This document shows positions 1 through 8,759 of a DNA stretch of 48,953 bases, one piece after another. The position numbers and the translations under genes were made by a program. The stretch's first letter is position 1. Each line of letters begins with the position of its first letter. Under the pieces are notes generated by a model. It searched no databases and was not told where the DNA came from. It was given only the letters and a program-made list of their open reading frames with translations. The stretch is taken from the NCBI GenBank assembly GCA_020430245.1, contig JAGQKG010000002.1:1-48953 (forward strand), given 5' to 3'. Source of the stretch: Nitrospira sp. (lineage in GTDB: Bacteria > Nitrospirota > Nitrospiria > Nitrospirales > UBA8639).

Positions 1-20
1 AACACTCTCCTAAACTTCCT

Positions 21-596
21 ATGCCAAAAAATGCCCTTATTCAGGCTTTCCATCAGCTGGAAGCCTTCAAATGGAACCAGCAAGAAGGCTTTCGGCTCGC
101 CTCAGGGAAAAACAGCCCTTATTATGTTGACTGTCGTATTGTATTGGCTCATCCACACTCACGTCACCTTGTGGCTCAATTAGCCTATCACCTGCTGAAA
201 TCCTTAGAATTCACACTCATTGGCGGGCTGGAAATCGGAGCAATTCCCCTGGCCACCTGTATTTCAGATTATGGCTATAGGGCCGATCCCCAGCGGGAGT
301 GGCGAACGTTCGTTGTGCGCAAACAACCTAAGGATCATGGATTAGGCAAATTAATTGAAGGCACGATTCATTCCGGCGAAACAGCTTTAGTGGTCGACGA
401 CGTGTTAACTACAGGCGGATCATTGATAAAGGCCGCTGAAGCAGCTCGCGCCCATGGCTTAATTGTGACGCATGGGTTAGTGGTTGTGGACCGATCTGAA
501 GATGAAGGAAAAAACAATCTGGCCCACATGGGCATTCAATTACTCCCTCTACTCACTCTGGAAGATTTAAGACAGGCTACTCCCTCTACCCAGTAA
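21..596 (+). CDS. pyrE: Orotate phosphoribosyltransferase
   Basis: Predicted to join orotate and PRPP into orotidine 5'-monophosphate in cytosolic de novo pyrimidine synthesis. The 191-aa product has the family's N-terminal stretch FRLASGKNSPYYVD (residues about 24-37) and the PRPP-binding motif VVDDVLTTGGS (about 123-133). It is a little shorter than the roughly 210-aa enterobacterial enzyme. The ATG lies only 20 bases from the window edge and no convincing Shine-Dalgarno sequence precedes it, so a start further upstream cannot be excluded. No pyrimidine-pathway neighbour follows; the next gene encodes an exported rhodanese. Confidence 0.95.
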   Translation: MPKNALIQAFHQLEAFKWNQQEGFRLASGKNSPYYVDCRIVLAHPHSRHLVAQLAYHLLKSLEFTLIGGLEIGAIPLATCISDYGYRADPQREWRTFVVRKQPKDHGLGKLIEGTIHSGETALVVDDVLTTGGSLIKAAEAARAHGLIVTHGLVVVDRSEDEGKNNLAHMGIQLLPLLTLEDLRQATPSTQ

Positions 597-644
597 ACCC
601 TTAAAAATTTTTCCGCCACGGTCGTACGTCTTACTCAATTCTTA

Positions 645-675
645 AGGCCTCAACGGGTTGGCCTCCTGTTTTTCA
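645..675 (+). terminator. Possible rho-independent terminator after pyrE
   Basis: A short stem (aggcc paired with ggcct, loop of about 10 bases) is followed by cctgttttt. It sits about 50 bases after the pyrE stop and before the rhodanese gene. The stem is only 5 bp, so this is a weak call. The rest of 597-902 shows no gene. Confidence 0.35.
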
Positions 676-902
676 TACACCGTCCAGTTCAGACTGAACG
701 ATGATGACCATTTCATCTTCACAGCCTCGGTCGCACTCTCCTATTCTTGAGGACCTACTTGACCGCCTCTTCTAACCAACCCTACAATTTTAAAATAATC
801 GCTTACCGGATATCAGGGCAATCCTTTTTCCCAAACGGACAACACCATTTTCCTGAATTTTCTCAAGCAAGAAAGCTATTCCCAACACCACGGAGGATAA
901 CC

Positions 903-1322
903 ATGAAACGTTTCTTTCTCTCCTTGGCAGTCGCTCTTCTATTCCTAGGATGGTGGAACCTCGCCATCGTTACCGCTGAGCCCTATCTTTTAACGGTTCA
1001 GCAACTCAAAGCAGGGCTTGAAAGGGCTCCCCAGTCCAAACAGAAAGGATTTGTGCTCGTCGACGTTCGGGGTCCAGACGAACATATGAGTGGCTATATT
1101 CCCGGAACGGATTTCAATATTGATTTTCGGGAAATACAAGAACGCCACCAAGAGCTCAAGGCGAAACTGGATCAGCACATCGTGGTGTACTGCCAATCTG
1201 GACACCGCAGCAATATTGCGGCTGAAACTTTAATGGGGTTAGGCTATCAGCATGTCTATAATGTAGAAGGAAGCATGAATGCCTGGACCGACGCGGGATT
1301 TCCTATCGAATACCCCAAGTAA
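903..1322 (+). CDS. Exported single-domain rhodanese
   Basis: A sulfurtransferase-type domain likely acting in the periplasm. I chose the ATG at 903 because a good Shine-Dalgarno sequence (ggagg, about 891-896) sits just upstream and because translation then opens with a signal peptide (MKRFF, hydrophobic core, cut near AEP). The open frame extends back to 747, but that extension has no signal-like or conserved sequence. The 139-aa product has the rhodanese start VLVDVRGPDEH and the active-site loop CQSGHRS, with catalytic Cys97. Its sulfur donor and acceptor cannot be told from sequence. It stands alone between pyrE and a convergent operon. Confidence 0.88.
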   Translation: MKRFFLSLAVALLFLGWWNLAIVTAEPYLLTVQQLKAGLERAPQSKQKGFVLVDVRGPDEHMSGYIPGTDFNIDFREIQERHQELKAKLDQHIVVYCQSGHRSNIAAETLMGLGYQHVYNVEGSMNAWTDAGFPIEYPK

Positions 1323-1348
1323 TCGGGAACGGCCTACGGTAAAGAATG

Positions 1349-2224
1349 TTAAATTTCCGCCACGGTGGAATAGATGCCATTAAAGTCCTGATGCATCTCC
1401 CGAAAGGCTTCCAAAAGGTGTGGATCAAAATGTGTCGGCTTTGTTCTACCGTTCCCATTTAAGATGATGTCGCATGTCTTCTGATGGGTAAACGCTGGTT
1501 TGTATGGCCTTCGACTCCGTAAGGCGTCGTAAAGGTCACATAGCATCACAATTCGTCCTGTTATGGGAATCTGTGCTCCCTTCAGACCTCGAGGATATCC
1601 ACTTCCATCCCAACGTTCATGGTGAGTCAGCGCGACTTCCTTAGCCATCTCTAGCAAGGGAGACGTCGAGCCATCCAACAAACTCGCTCCCAAAAGAGGA
1701 TGCTGCTTAATCGATTGCCATTCCTCTTCCGTCAAGGGGCCATGCTTTCCAAGAACGGCATCTGGAACCCCGATTTTGCCCACATCATGCATCGGCGCAA
1801 CGGCGAACAAAGAACGAGCACGTGGCGGATCCCAGCCAATAGCCAAAGCAAGCGATTGCGAGTAATGGCTTAACCGCTCAATATGTGCCCCTGTTTCCTC
1901 ATCTTTATAGCGTGACGCACGAGCTAAGCGAAGAATAGTGTCGGCATAGGCCTGCTCCAATTCGCGGTTTTTCTGTTGCTCTGCCTCCAATGAGAGCTTA
2001 AGGTCTCTGGCATAGGCAAGCATTTGAGCATGAGCATTTTTAAGCAGTTGGGTTTTCTTCCCTTCCTGCTCCAACATCTGCTTGAGATCTTTGGCATAGG
2101 CCATGAGTTGCGAGCGGGCCGCCTGGAGTTTCCCTGTGGCAGATCCTTGGGAAGCTTCGGCCTTTGAATCCGTCATTAAGGATGAAGGAGGAATCCCGGC
2201 TTCCTTGGGTTTATCCCCATTCAT
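1349..2224 (-). CDS. HD-GYP domain phosphodiesterase with N-terminal coiled coil
   Basis: Likely hydrolyses cyclic di-GMP. The C-terminal two thirds hold the HD-GYP signature: HDVGKIGVPD for the metal-binding HD pair, then HHERWDGSGYP for the GYP motif, both complete. Residues about 30-100 form a coiled coil with an internal duplication (QLMAYAKDLKQMLEQE and QMLAYARDLKLSLEAE), probably a signal-transmitting dimer helix. No membrane segment is seen, so the protein is cytosolic. Its ATG overlaps the stop of the upstream receiver gene by one base (TAATG), which implies translational coupling. The receiver protein probably controls this enzyme as a split two-component output. Confidence 0.9.
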   Translation of the reverse strand: MNGDKPKEAGIPPSSLMTDSKAEASQGSATGKLQAARSQLMAYAKDLKQMLEQEGKKTQLLKNAHAQMLAYARDLKLSLEAEQQKNRELEQAYADTILRLARASRYKDEETGAHIERLSHYSQSLALAIGWDPPRARSLFAVAPMHDVGKIGVPDAVLGKHGPLTEEEWQSIKQHPLLGASLLDGSTSPLLEMAKEVALTHHERWDGSGYPRGLKGAQIPITGRIVMLCDLYDALRSRRPYKPAFTHQKTCDIILNGNGRTKPTHFDPHLLEAFREMHQDFNGIYSTVAEI

Positions 2225-2598
2225 TAGGCAAGGACCTCCCGAACTTTTTGAATCAACTCTAATGGGCTAAATGGCTTGACCAAATACCCCGCAAGATCAA
2301 GAGAAGCCATCTGTTCACATGCATCAAGCCCATCCCTCGCCGTTAACATGACAATTGGAACTCTAGCCGTGTCGGAGTGTAGGCGAAGCCTTCTTACCAC
2401 CTCACACCCATTTAAACCCGGCATCATCCAATCAAGAATCAATAGGTCGGGAATGTGGGTGCAAACGGCATCCATCGCCGAGCAACCATCCATAGCAGTG
2501 AGAATCCGATACGAGGGGTGTTCGAGAGTAACCTGGACCAGCAGCCTAAGATCTTCCTCATCATCGGCAATGAGGATCGTTTTCACGGGACTCACCAT
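2224..2598 (-). CDS. Stand-alone response-regulator receiver domain
   Basis: A CheY-like receiver with no output domain. It has the acidic pair in ILIADDEED, the phospho-acceptor in LLILDWMMPG, the Thr of MLTARD and the Lys of YLVKPFS. An ATG at 2628 also opens the frame, but I prefer the ATG at 2598 because caggaa lies nine bases before it and translation then begins directly ahead of the first beta strand (MVSPVKTILI). It lies between trmI and the HD-GYP gene and overlaps the latter by one base, so it most likely passes a phosphorylation signal to that enzyme. The cognate histidine kinase is not nearby. Confidence 0.88.
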   Translation of the reverse strand: MVSPVKTILIADDEEDLRLLVQVTLEHPSYRILTAMDGCSAMDAVCTHIPDLLILDWMMPGLNGCEVVRRLRLHSDTARVPIVMLTARDGLDACEQMASLDLAGYLVKPFSPLELIQKVREVLA

Positions 2599-2632
2599 GG
2601 TAATCATTTCCTGCTGGTTGGTCCGCAAGGGC

Positions 2633-3532
2633 TCAGGGAATATCTAACCCATCACCGCCATATTCATCCTCCTTGATGACATGATCGTCTTGCTGAGACA
2701 TAGATTCAATAGCGTGGCATTGCTCAGAATTCCAAATATTATTTTCGACCTTTCTGGCCACGGTAATAAAACCGGAATGGGCAACCATTCGGTGATCCGG
2801 TCGAACACTCCGACCTTTAATATTCCATGTTCGCAACAACGTTTCAAAATTTTGAACCATAGTAAAAACTTGGGTCTTTTCCAATGCCTGTACCGTTTGC
2901 ATCACCTGCGGCACCGTGGGGACATAACTCAAATACAGGCCCCCGGGACGTAATGCGCGTGCCGCATGCGGAACGACTCGCCAGGGCTCTGGAAGATCCA
3001 ACACTATTCGATCAAACATCCAGGAAGACGTCCCTTCCCCAATCTCGATACCTTCGTATGCATTACGAATCTGAAGGAAATGGTTTGGCACCTTTCCCAT
3101 GAACCGTTCAATGTTTTTCGTGGCCGTAGTCGCAAAATCCTCTCGCATTTCATAGCTCACCACACACCCACGATCCCCCACCGCACGCAAAAGAGCCATC
3201 GTTAATGCTCCAGAGCCCACCCCAGCCTCAAAGACCCTGGCTCCTGGATAAATATCCGCCCACATCGGTATGACGGCCAAATCTTTGGGGTAAATCACCT
3301 GAGCTCCTCGAGGCATTTTCAGGGTATACTCCGCCAACGTTGGATGAACGGCTACCATTAACTTTCCATTGGAAAACTTGACCACTGTCCCGTCCGGTTT
3401 TCCAATAATGTCATCATGGCTAATCCGATCTCCACTATGCTGAAAGATTTCTCCGGCTTTAAGTGTGACGGCATACGGCCGTTCTTTCTTATCGATTAAA
3501 TGAACCCGGTCCCCAGATTGAAATATTTTCAT
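2633..3532 (-). CDS. trmI: tRNA (adenine-58-N1)-methyltransferase, TrmI type
   Basis: Uses S-adenosylmethionine to methylate N1 of A58 in the tRNA T-loop. The 299-aa protein starts with the small beta-barrel typical of TrmI and continues into a Rossmann methyltransferase with the SAM motif VFEAGVGSGALT and the conserved KMPRGAQVIYPKD linker. A C-terminal tail of about 40 residues (rich in Glu, Asp and Gln) extends past the catalytic core. It is the first gene of a three-gene minus-strand operon with a receiver and an HD-GYP protein, spaced by a few to about 35 bases. Linking tRNA modification with c-di-GMP signalling may be just operon convenience. Confidence 0.9.
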   Translation of the reverse strand: MKIFQSGDRVHLIDKKERPYAVTLKAGEIFQHSGDRISHDDIIGKPDGTVVKFSNGKLMVAVHPTLAEYTLKMPRGAQVIYPKDLAVIPMWADIYPGARVFEAGVGSGALTMALLRAVGDRGCVVSYEMREDFATTATKNIERFMGKVPNHFLQIRNAYEGIEIGEGTSSWMFDRIVLDLPEPWRVVPHAARALRPGGLYLSYVPTVPQVMQTVQALEKTQVFTMVQNFETLLRTWNIKGRSVRPDHRMVAHSGFITVARKVENNIWNSEQCHAIESMSQQDDHVIKEDEYGGDGLDIP

Positions 3533-3700
3533 AAGGCACGCATTCTAGCAAGGCTTACCCCTCTTTGATACCCACCATAATGATGGAGCTTTCAAAAGGG
3601 AACTGTTGAAGAGAGATGGACCCTATTCATTGGACAGAAATTCTCGAATGAATAAGTGGAATCTTCTGCGGTATATTCCCTTCAACGAAAGGAGCAGAAG

Positions 3701-3991
3701 ATGAGCAAATGACCCCGACGAAACCACTCGCCCGCGTTTAAGGACAAAGTGGCCCTGGCTGCTATCCAGGGTGATCGGACCCTCGCGGAATTAGCAGGGC
3801 AGTTTGATGTCCATCCCAATCAGATGCAGGACTGGAAACAGAAACTGGTCGCCAAGGCGGAAACCGTGTTTGGGGCAGGCGTGGCCGATGCCTCCGATCA
3901 TGCACAGATACAGTAGAAGCTTCATGCCAAGATTGATCAGTTGACAATGGAGAAAGATTTTTTAGCCAACGCGCTTGGGCACGGCCGATGA
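3701..3991 (+). pseudogene. IS3-family orfA (helix-turn-helix subunit), two internal stops
   Basis: A 97-codon frame starting at an ATG preceded by aaaggagcag. It translates into a typical IS3 orfA: FKDKVALAAIQGD, then ELAGQFDVHPNQMQDWK (the helix-turn-helix) and KLHAKIDQLTMEKDFL (the leucine-zipper-like end). Codon 4 is TGA and a TAG interrupts the frame at 3914-3916, so no full product is made without read-through. Its final ATGA overlaps the first codon of orfB, as in intact IS3 elements. Confidence 0.8.
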
Positions 3992-4831
3992 GCGAGCGCA
4001 AAGCCATGATCAAAGGCAACCAACGGATTCCCGTGAGCTGTCAGTATCAACTGTTGGCGGTGCCGTGATCGAGTGTCTATGCTCGCGCCCGGGAAATGTC
4101 AGCCGCAGATCTTATACTGATGCGCCAGCTCGATGAACTCTATCTACAGTGGCCGTTCTAGGGAGCCGGCGCCTGGGCGAAGAACTCCGGCAGCGAGGGG
4201 TGCGGGTCAATCGGAAGCGGGTACGCCGATTGATGCGGCAGATGGGTCTCTGGGCCGTGTCTCCGAACGCACGCACGAGTCAACCAGGGAGAGGACACAA
4301 GATCTCCCCCTATCTCCTCAACGGCCTTACCATTGATCGGCCCAATCAGGTGTGAGCGAGTGATATCTGCGATGTCCCGATGGCCAAGGGATTATGTATC
4401 TGACCGTCATCATGGTTTGGTATTCCAGCCGGGTGCTCGCCTGGCAGGTGTCCAACACGCTGGAGGCCGACCCCTGTATTGCCGCTCTGGAAGAAGCTCT
4501 TGCGCGCTATGGGCCACTGGCGATCTTTAATACCGATCAGGGCGCCCAATATACGAGTGAAGTCTTCACGGCCGTTCTCAGGAGTCAAAACCTCCACATC
4601 AGCATGGACGGCAAAGGCCGGTGGGTCAACAATGGGTTGGTCGAACAGTTATGGCGTAGCGTGAAATATGAGGATATCTACTTGCAGGTCTATGAATCCC
4701 CGGCAGCGCTTCGCCGCAGGCTAGCTCAGTACTTCCAGTTCGATAATGCCCAACGCCGACATCAAACGCTCAACCGCCATACATCTGATGCCATGTATTT
4801 GGGGGAGGCACCCGTGAAGCAGGTCGCATAA
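3988..4831 (+). pseudogene. IS3-family orfB (DDE transposase), frameshifted
   Basis: Begins at the ATG overlapping the orfA stop and ends at the TAA at 4829-4831. The distance is not a multiple of three, and early in-frame stops (for example TGA near 4067) show decay. Recognisable pieces are the N-terminal MSERKAMI, a central segment resembling GSRRLGEELRQRGVRVNRKR in another frame, and an open 3' half. That half contains the catalytic region with NTDQGAQYTSEVF and the GRWVNNGLVEQLWRSVKYE segment that carries the final catalytic Glu. The element therefore cannot transpose by itself. Confidence 0.8.
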
Positions 4832-4879
4832 TGGTACGCAGAAATTTCACTTATCCAGCTGTCCAAAAATCAGGGACCA

Positions 4880-5763
4880 CTTCTCAGTTCCCCACGCCAC
4901 TCATGCTACTGACAATCCCCTGCGTTTGGAGAAACGCTTGAAATTCTTGTGACGTGTACTGGGAGGCCCGGTCGGAATGCAGGATGACCGCCTGGGGAGT
5001 GCTCTTCTGCCACACGGCCATCAGGACGGCTTGAATGACCAGGTCACGTCCCAGTTGTAGCTGCATCGACCACCCAATTACTTGCCGCGAAAATCGAGGA
5101 CGACCGCCAAGTAGAGCCAGCCTTCCTGCGTCGAAATGTAGGTGAGGTCCGTCACCCATTTGGCATTCGGAAGCGGGGCGGTAAAATCCCGGGCGAGCTG
5201 ATTGGTGATCACAGCCGGTCGTTCTCCAGATTTCCACCGCTTCCAGCGTGTGAGAGCCGGAATCCCGCGCAGACCCTCCTGCCGCATGAGCCGGGCAATG
5301 CGATGTTTTCCACACCCTTCGCCTTGTTGGCGCAGTCTCTGCCAGATCTTTGGGCTGCCATAAACCCCCATCACTCTCGGCATGAATGGTGCGAATCGCC
5401 GCCGTCAAGCGTTGACAGTCTGCGCCCAGGGGCTCGGAGAACGGCGCTGCCACTTCTTTTAAAAAATCCCGCTCCCGAGTCACGCGAGCTAATTCCCGCT
5501 TCAAGCGGGCCAGTTCTTGGTCGTGGGGCGTCCCGGTCCCCGGAAAGGCTTTTGGCCCTCGTCGGCCAGCCTCCCAGCACCAGCGCCCCAACATGGCTGC
5601 ATTGATGCCCAAGTCCTTCGCCACTTGGGTAATGGCTCCCCCCGCCTGCTTGGTGAGCTGAACGGCTTCCTGCTTAAATTCTTGACTATACTTTCTCCGT
5701 GGTTCCATGACACACCTCCTCGCCGAGTATGTAGCTTTTTAGATGTGTCCGTAAAATCAGGGA
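4880..5763 (-). mobile_element. Truncated IS3-family element (IS-B)
   Basis: A second IS3-type element on the minus strand. Its intact outer end is near 5744-5763; reverse-complemented it starts tccctgattttacggacac, similar to the ends of IS-A. The opposite end is missing: reading stops in the orfB motif SMSGVGN exactly where IS-A begins. On its other side it interrupts an orfA of a third element. The order of events is thus IS-C, then IS-B into IS-C, then IS-A into IS-B. Confidence 0.75.
4884..5708 (-). pseudogene. IS-B orfA and orfB remnants
   Basis: The first 85-90 codons are a good orfA (RKYSQEFKQEAVQLTKQAGG, then INAAMLGRWCWEAGR and a coiled coil ending FLKEVAA). The frame then runs without a stop into orfB sequence that has lost its N-terminal part and is frame-shifted. 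The true orfB frame between about 5360 and 5090 reads GSPKIWQRLRQQGEG, IARLMRQEGLRGIPALT and WVTDLTYISTQEGWLYLAVV. After a second shift it continues QVIGWSMQ and LHSDRASQYTSQEF. The catalytic C-terminus is absent. The long open frame is an accident of the shifts, not a functional fusion. Confidence 0.75.
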
Positions 5764-5836
5764 AAGACCACCCTCGCTCAATGACCTGCTTGACCGCTTC
5801 CTCTTTGAACTCCTCCGCAAATCGCCCCTCGGTCAT
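5764..5836 (-). pseudogene. 5' stub of a third IS3 orfA (IS-C)
   Basis: About 24 codons, MTEGRFAEEFKEEAVKQVIE, typical of the start of an IS3-family orfA of a different subgroup from IS-A and IS-B. The homology ends exactly at the terminal sequence of IS-B, so IS-B inserted here. The rest of IS-C is not found on the other side within the window. Confidence 0.6.
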
Positions 5837-5880
5837 ACCGTGTCCTCCCATGCTTTATTTTAAAGAATAGGAGTATCTAC

Positions 5881-6058
5881 CGATTCAGAGCAAGTTCAAT
5901 CTTCTGTTGGCGAGCCTTATCTCGCTCTTCCCACAGCGTAGCTTACACAATCAGATGGGTGGGATCCACAAACGTAAACACTTCACTCATGAGGCCGGCA
6001 AATTTGAGCTGAGCCCGCATCGTGGCAAACAGCTGGGACAGTCGATCCTATTATTCAG
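5881..6058 (-). pseudogene. Fragment of a DDE transposase (IS5/IS1182-like)
   Basis: Reading the minus strand gives QLFATMRAQLKFAGLMSE, then VFTFVDPTHLI, a TAA stop (near 5938), then ATLWEERDKARQQKIELAL. This matches the middle of transposases whose usual motif is a GLM-EVFTFVDATHLI segment followed by a LWEERD block. Only about 60 codons remain, with a stop inside and no ends recognised. The assignment to IS5 or IS1182 type is from memory of the motif and is tentative. From 6060 to 6367 I see no gene, only the upstream region of trkA. Confidence 0.55.
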
Positions 6059-6367
6059 CAATCCCATAAGGGAACTGACACAGCAAAAAATCGAAATTAT
6101 CTCAATTTGATCATTCTTGACACCCTCCCTATTGAGACGTATGATTAAGCGTCTTCAGTCGTCACATACCTAGCGCCACCAATTCTCCTAACTATTCCGA
6201 TCTTATAATTTTACAAGTGGCTCTTGTGCGAATATTCTCAACATACAAAAAACCGAAACACCTGTTATGGTAGGGATCAGAATGGATTTCTTTACCACTG
6301 CACTCTTGGCTAACGCTGATCTAGGAGTAGTCGCATGGTGAGAGCGGTGACCGTTGCCTAATCTATT

Positions 6368-7057
6368 ATGAAACGCCTTTTCACAGTTATCGGACTGGGA
6401 CGCTTCGGTTATAGCGTGGCACAAGGATTGGTAACCAAAGGATGCGAAGTCCTTGCAATTGATAAGGATGAGGAAAAAATCCAGGCGATCAGTGACATTG
6501 CGACCTTTGCCGTCCAATGCGATGCAACTGATGAACGAGCGTTAAAAGCGGTCAGTGCTCAAAACGTTGATGTCGCAGTCGTCAGTATCGGTGAAAATAT
6601 TGAAGCCAGCATTCTTATTGTTCAAACACTCAAGGAAATGGGAGTAAAATCCATTGTGGCGAAAGCCGTGGCCCCAATTCAGGGGAAAATTTTAATGAAC
6701 CTAGGAGTCGATGAGGTCATCTACCCTGAAAGAGATGCGGCCATCCGTCTCGCACACAGACTGGTCTCACCGAGCGTACTCGAATACTTAGAATTGGCCC
6801 CAGGCTTTAGTGTAGAAGAAGTATCCGTTTCAGAGAGCTTGTCCGGATTGAGTCTCGAGGATGTTAAGGTACGGGGAAAGCATAACTTGAATGTGATTGG
6901 GATTAAAAAACAAGTTACCAGAATGGTCAAAGGGCGTATGATGAAGGAAGAAATATTTAATTTTACCCCAAAGCCCGATGACGTCATTGAAAAGGGTGAT
7001 GTCTTGGTCATGATTGGCCGAGAAGAAGATTTAGACCGTTTTTGCAATAACGTGTAG
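6368..7057 (+). CDS. TrkA/KtrA-type potassium-channel regulatory subunit
   Basis: A cytosolic RCK protein that gates a Trk/Ktr potassium transporter by binding nucleotide. The 229 residues include an N-terminal Rossmann RCK_N domain (FTVIGLGRFGYSVAQGL, with the glycine-rich loop at 9-14 and an acidic residue after strand 2, AIDKDEEK) and a C-terminal RCK_C domain ending GDVLVMIGREEDLDRF. Its length fits single-unit KtrA/TrkA proteins. No TrkH/KtrB membrane subunit is adjacent. The upstream side is the IS graveyard, so the partner may have been lost or displaced, or may lie elsewhere. No clear ribosome-binding site precedes the ATG. Confidence 0.88.
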   Translation: MKRLFTVIGLGRFGYSVAQGLVTKGCEVLAIDKDEEKIQAISDIATFAVQCDATDERALKAVSAQNVDVAVVSIGENIEASILIVQTLKEMGVKSIVAKAVAPIQGKILMNLGVDEVIYPERDAAIRLAHRLVSPSVLEYLELAPGFSVEEVSVSESLSGLSLEDVKVRGKHNLNVIGIKKQVTRMVKGRMMKEEIFNFTPKPDDVIEKGDVLVMIGREEDLDRFCNNV

Positions 7058-7472
7058 GAAATATAACAGTTCCGTCAATTTCCTCTCCACTTTTCAACTT
7101 CCTCGCTCCCCTCCCTCCTTTATAAATTGTAAGTTTTCCCCTTTCGCACTATCCAGGGAATGCGATGGGCTACCGATTTCCTTAATAGCTCCACTATCTT
7201 TCTAAAGGTAGGAGAGTATTCACAGATCGCGGTTTTTATCCTTATGTTTCCTTTTGTTATCCAATTCATGAAATGAGAGATCCTTATCAAACCAACAAAA
7301 TGAAGGAAACCCAGCCCTTCCCCAAAAGCCATTGAGTTACTTTCCCGTGATGGTTGAATGGCCCTAAACGTATCATTGGCTTGTTTTTTGCTTTTATAGC
7401 ATTATTAAGATTCACCAAGATGATGTTGAAAACTAAAGGCACCGGAAACCTGAACTACCAGGGGACACTATT
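7058..7472. other. Non-coding gap before the sigma-factor gene
   Basis: About 415 bases, AT-rich in the second half, with no convincing gene on either strand. It should carry the promoter of the following sigma-factor gene, but I could not choose a -35/-10 pair with confidence. The only regulatory mark seen is the ribosome-binding site caggggac before the ATG at 7473. Confidence 0.4.
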
Positions 7473-8618
7473 ATGGAATACCAAACTGTTTTGGATGAGC
7501 CCGCCGAGACCGAACTCGCTACCGTAAAAACTGAGGGGGTCAAGCCTTCGATCAGAGGATTCGGGCCAGCTCTCGAATCATTATATTTCCGATCATTTGG
7601 CAGCAGGCCTCTTCTCAATAAAGATTCCGAGACCGAATTAGCGAAGGAGATTGACCAGGCGTCCAGAGCAATTCGGGTCATTATCAAGGAGGGCCTTCAT
7701 CTCACACAGTCATTAAAGAAGGGACCAGAGAGAGAAGAAACTCTTGCTCTGCTGAAGGAAACATTTGCCTTAAGCGGTTTTTCGACTCCAGCACTTGAAA
7801 AATTGCATTCCGTTCTGTTGGCTTTAGGCCAAACGCATCCCTCCGTGTACTCACCTATTCAGGACTTCTGCCAACAACTTCAAAAAGCTAAATTCCAATT
7901 AGAAAAAGCAAAATCCGAACTCGTTCAGCGAAATCTTCGCCTAGTTGTGGACATCGCAAAACGATATACGGGTCACGGACTGGCCTTTTTGGACTTAGTC
8001 CAAGAAGGCAATATTGGGCTCATGAAGGCGGCTGAACGCTTCCAATATCGCAAAGGGTTTAAATTCAGCACCTATGCCACATGGTGGATTCGACAAGGGA
8101 TTACGCGCTCACTCGCCGACCAATCTAGAACCATTCGTGTCCCTGTGCATTTAAATGAAATTTCAAATAAGATTGCTCGTGCCTCCAAACGTTTGACACA
8201 ACAGTATTCCCGCCCGGTTCAGTTGGATGACATTGGACATGCACTCAAACTGAGCGTGGAAAAAGTGCATGACACCATCCAAGCCTTTCAGGATCCTATA
8301 TCGTTAGAGACTCCGGTTGGGGATGGAGAAACCTTTCTCACAGACTTCATTCCAGACATGGGAACGTTAACGCCCGATGGACCTGTCTCGCGCCAGGAAA
8401 CGAACCAACAAGTCGAACGGATTTTGGATTCGCTGACTCCAAGGGAACAAATGGTGATTCGCCTCCGTTTTGGCATTGGCCAGGACGAGCCCTGGACCCT
8501 TGAAGAAGTCGGGCAAAGTATGTCGGTTACCCGAGAACGTGTCCGTCAAATTGAAGCAAAAGCTCTTCAAAAATTAAAAGAACCTGCTATGAAAGATATG
8601 CTATCTTCCATTAAGTAA
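7473..8618 (+). CDS. RNA polymerase sigma factor, sigma-70 family (RpoD/RpoS-like)
   Basis: Directs RNA polymerase to promoters. The 381-aa protein has region 1.2 (LLNKDSETELAKEIDQA), a spacer of about 70 residues, then region 2 with NLRLVVDIAKRYTGHGLAFLD and GFKFSTYATWWIRQGITR (2.3/2.4). Region 3 (RTIRVPVHLNEISNKI) follows, then region 4 (MVIRLRFGIGQ, then TLEEVGQSMSVTRERVRQIE). It lacks the long 1.1 region and the non-conserved insert of a housekeeping RpoD, which suits a group 2 (RpoS-like) alternative factor. A ribosome-binding site (aggggac) precedes the ATG. No anti-sigma factor is adjacent. Confidence 0.9.
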   Translation: MEYQTVLDEPAETELATVKTEGVKPSIRGFGPALESLYFRSFGSRPLLNKDSETELAKEIDQASRAIRVIIKEGLHLTQSLKKGPEREETLALLKETFALSGFSTPALEKLHSVLLALGQTHPSVYSPIQDFCQQLQKAKFQLEKAKSELVQRNLRLVVDIAKRYTGHGLAFLDLVQEGNIGLMKAAERFQYRKGFKFSTYATWWIRQGITRSLADQSRTIRVPVHLNEISNKIARASKRLTQQYSRPVQLDDIGHALKLSVEKVHDTIQAFQDPISLETPVGDGETFLTDFIPDMGTLTPDGPVSRQETNQQVERILDSLTPREQMVIRLRFGIGQDEPWTLEEVGQSMSVTRERVRQIEAKALQKLKEPAMKDMLSSIK

Positions 8619-8759
8619 AATTCACTGCATTCCTTTCCTCGGGAACCCTTGCATTCAACCATTTCTTCTTTGTGGATTTTATAAGCAAGGACTTGTCAAG
8701 CGACCAATCACCGCCTTAACATAGGTGTTCCTGTTTCATCTATGTAAAGACCATCCCCA

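Larger units (their letters stand above)
3617..4879 (+). mobile_element. IS3-family insertion sequence (IS-A), inactivated
   Basis: About 1.26 kb, bounded by imperfect inverted repeats. The left end reads tggaccctattcattggaca and the right end, reverse-complemented, tggtccctgatttttggaca; 16 of 21 bases match, and similarity resumes inward around ataagtgaaat. It carries orfA and orfB in the usual overlapping layout, but both are disrupted. The right end abuts a truncated IS3 element on the other strand (IS-B), which suggests that IS-A inserted into or deleted part of it. No clear target-site duplication was found. Confidence 0.8.

Noticed and set aside
5078-5870. Several open frames of 100-117 codons on both strands in the IS region
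   Set aside because: Shadows or shifted pieces of the two IS3 transposases; none has independent support.
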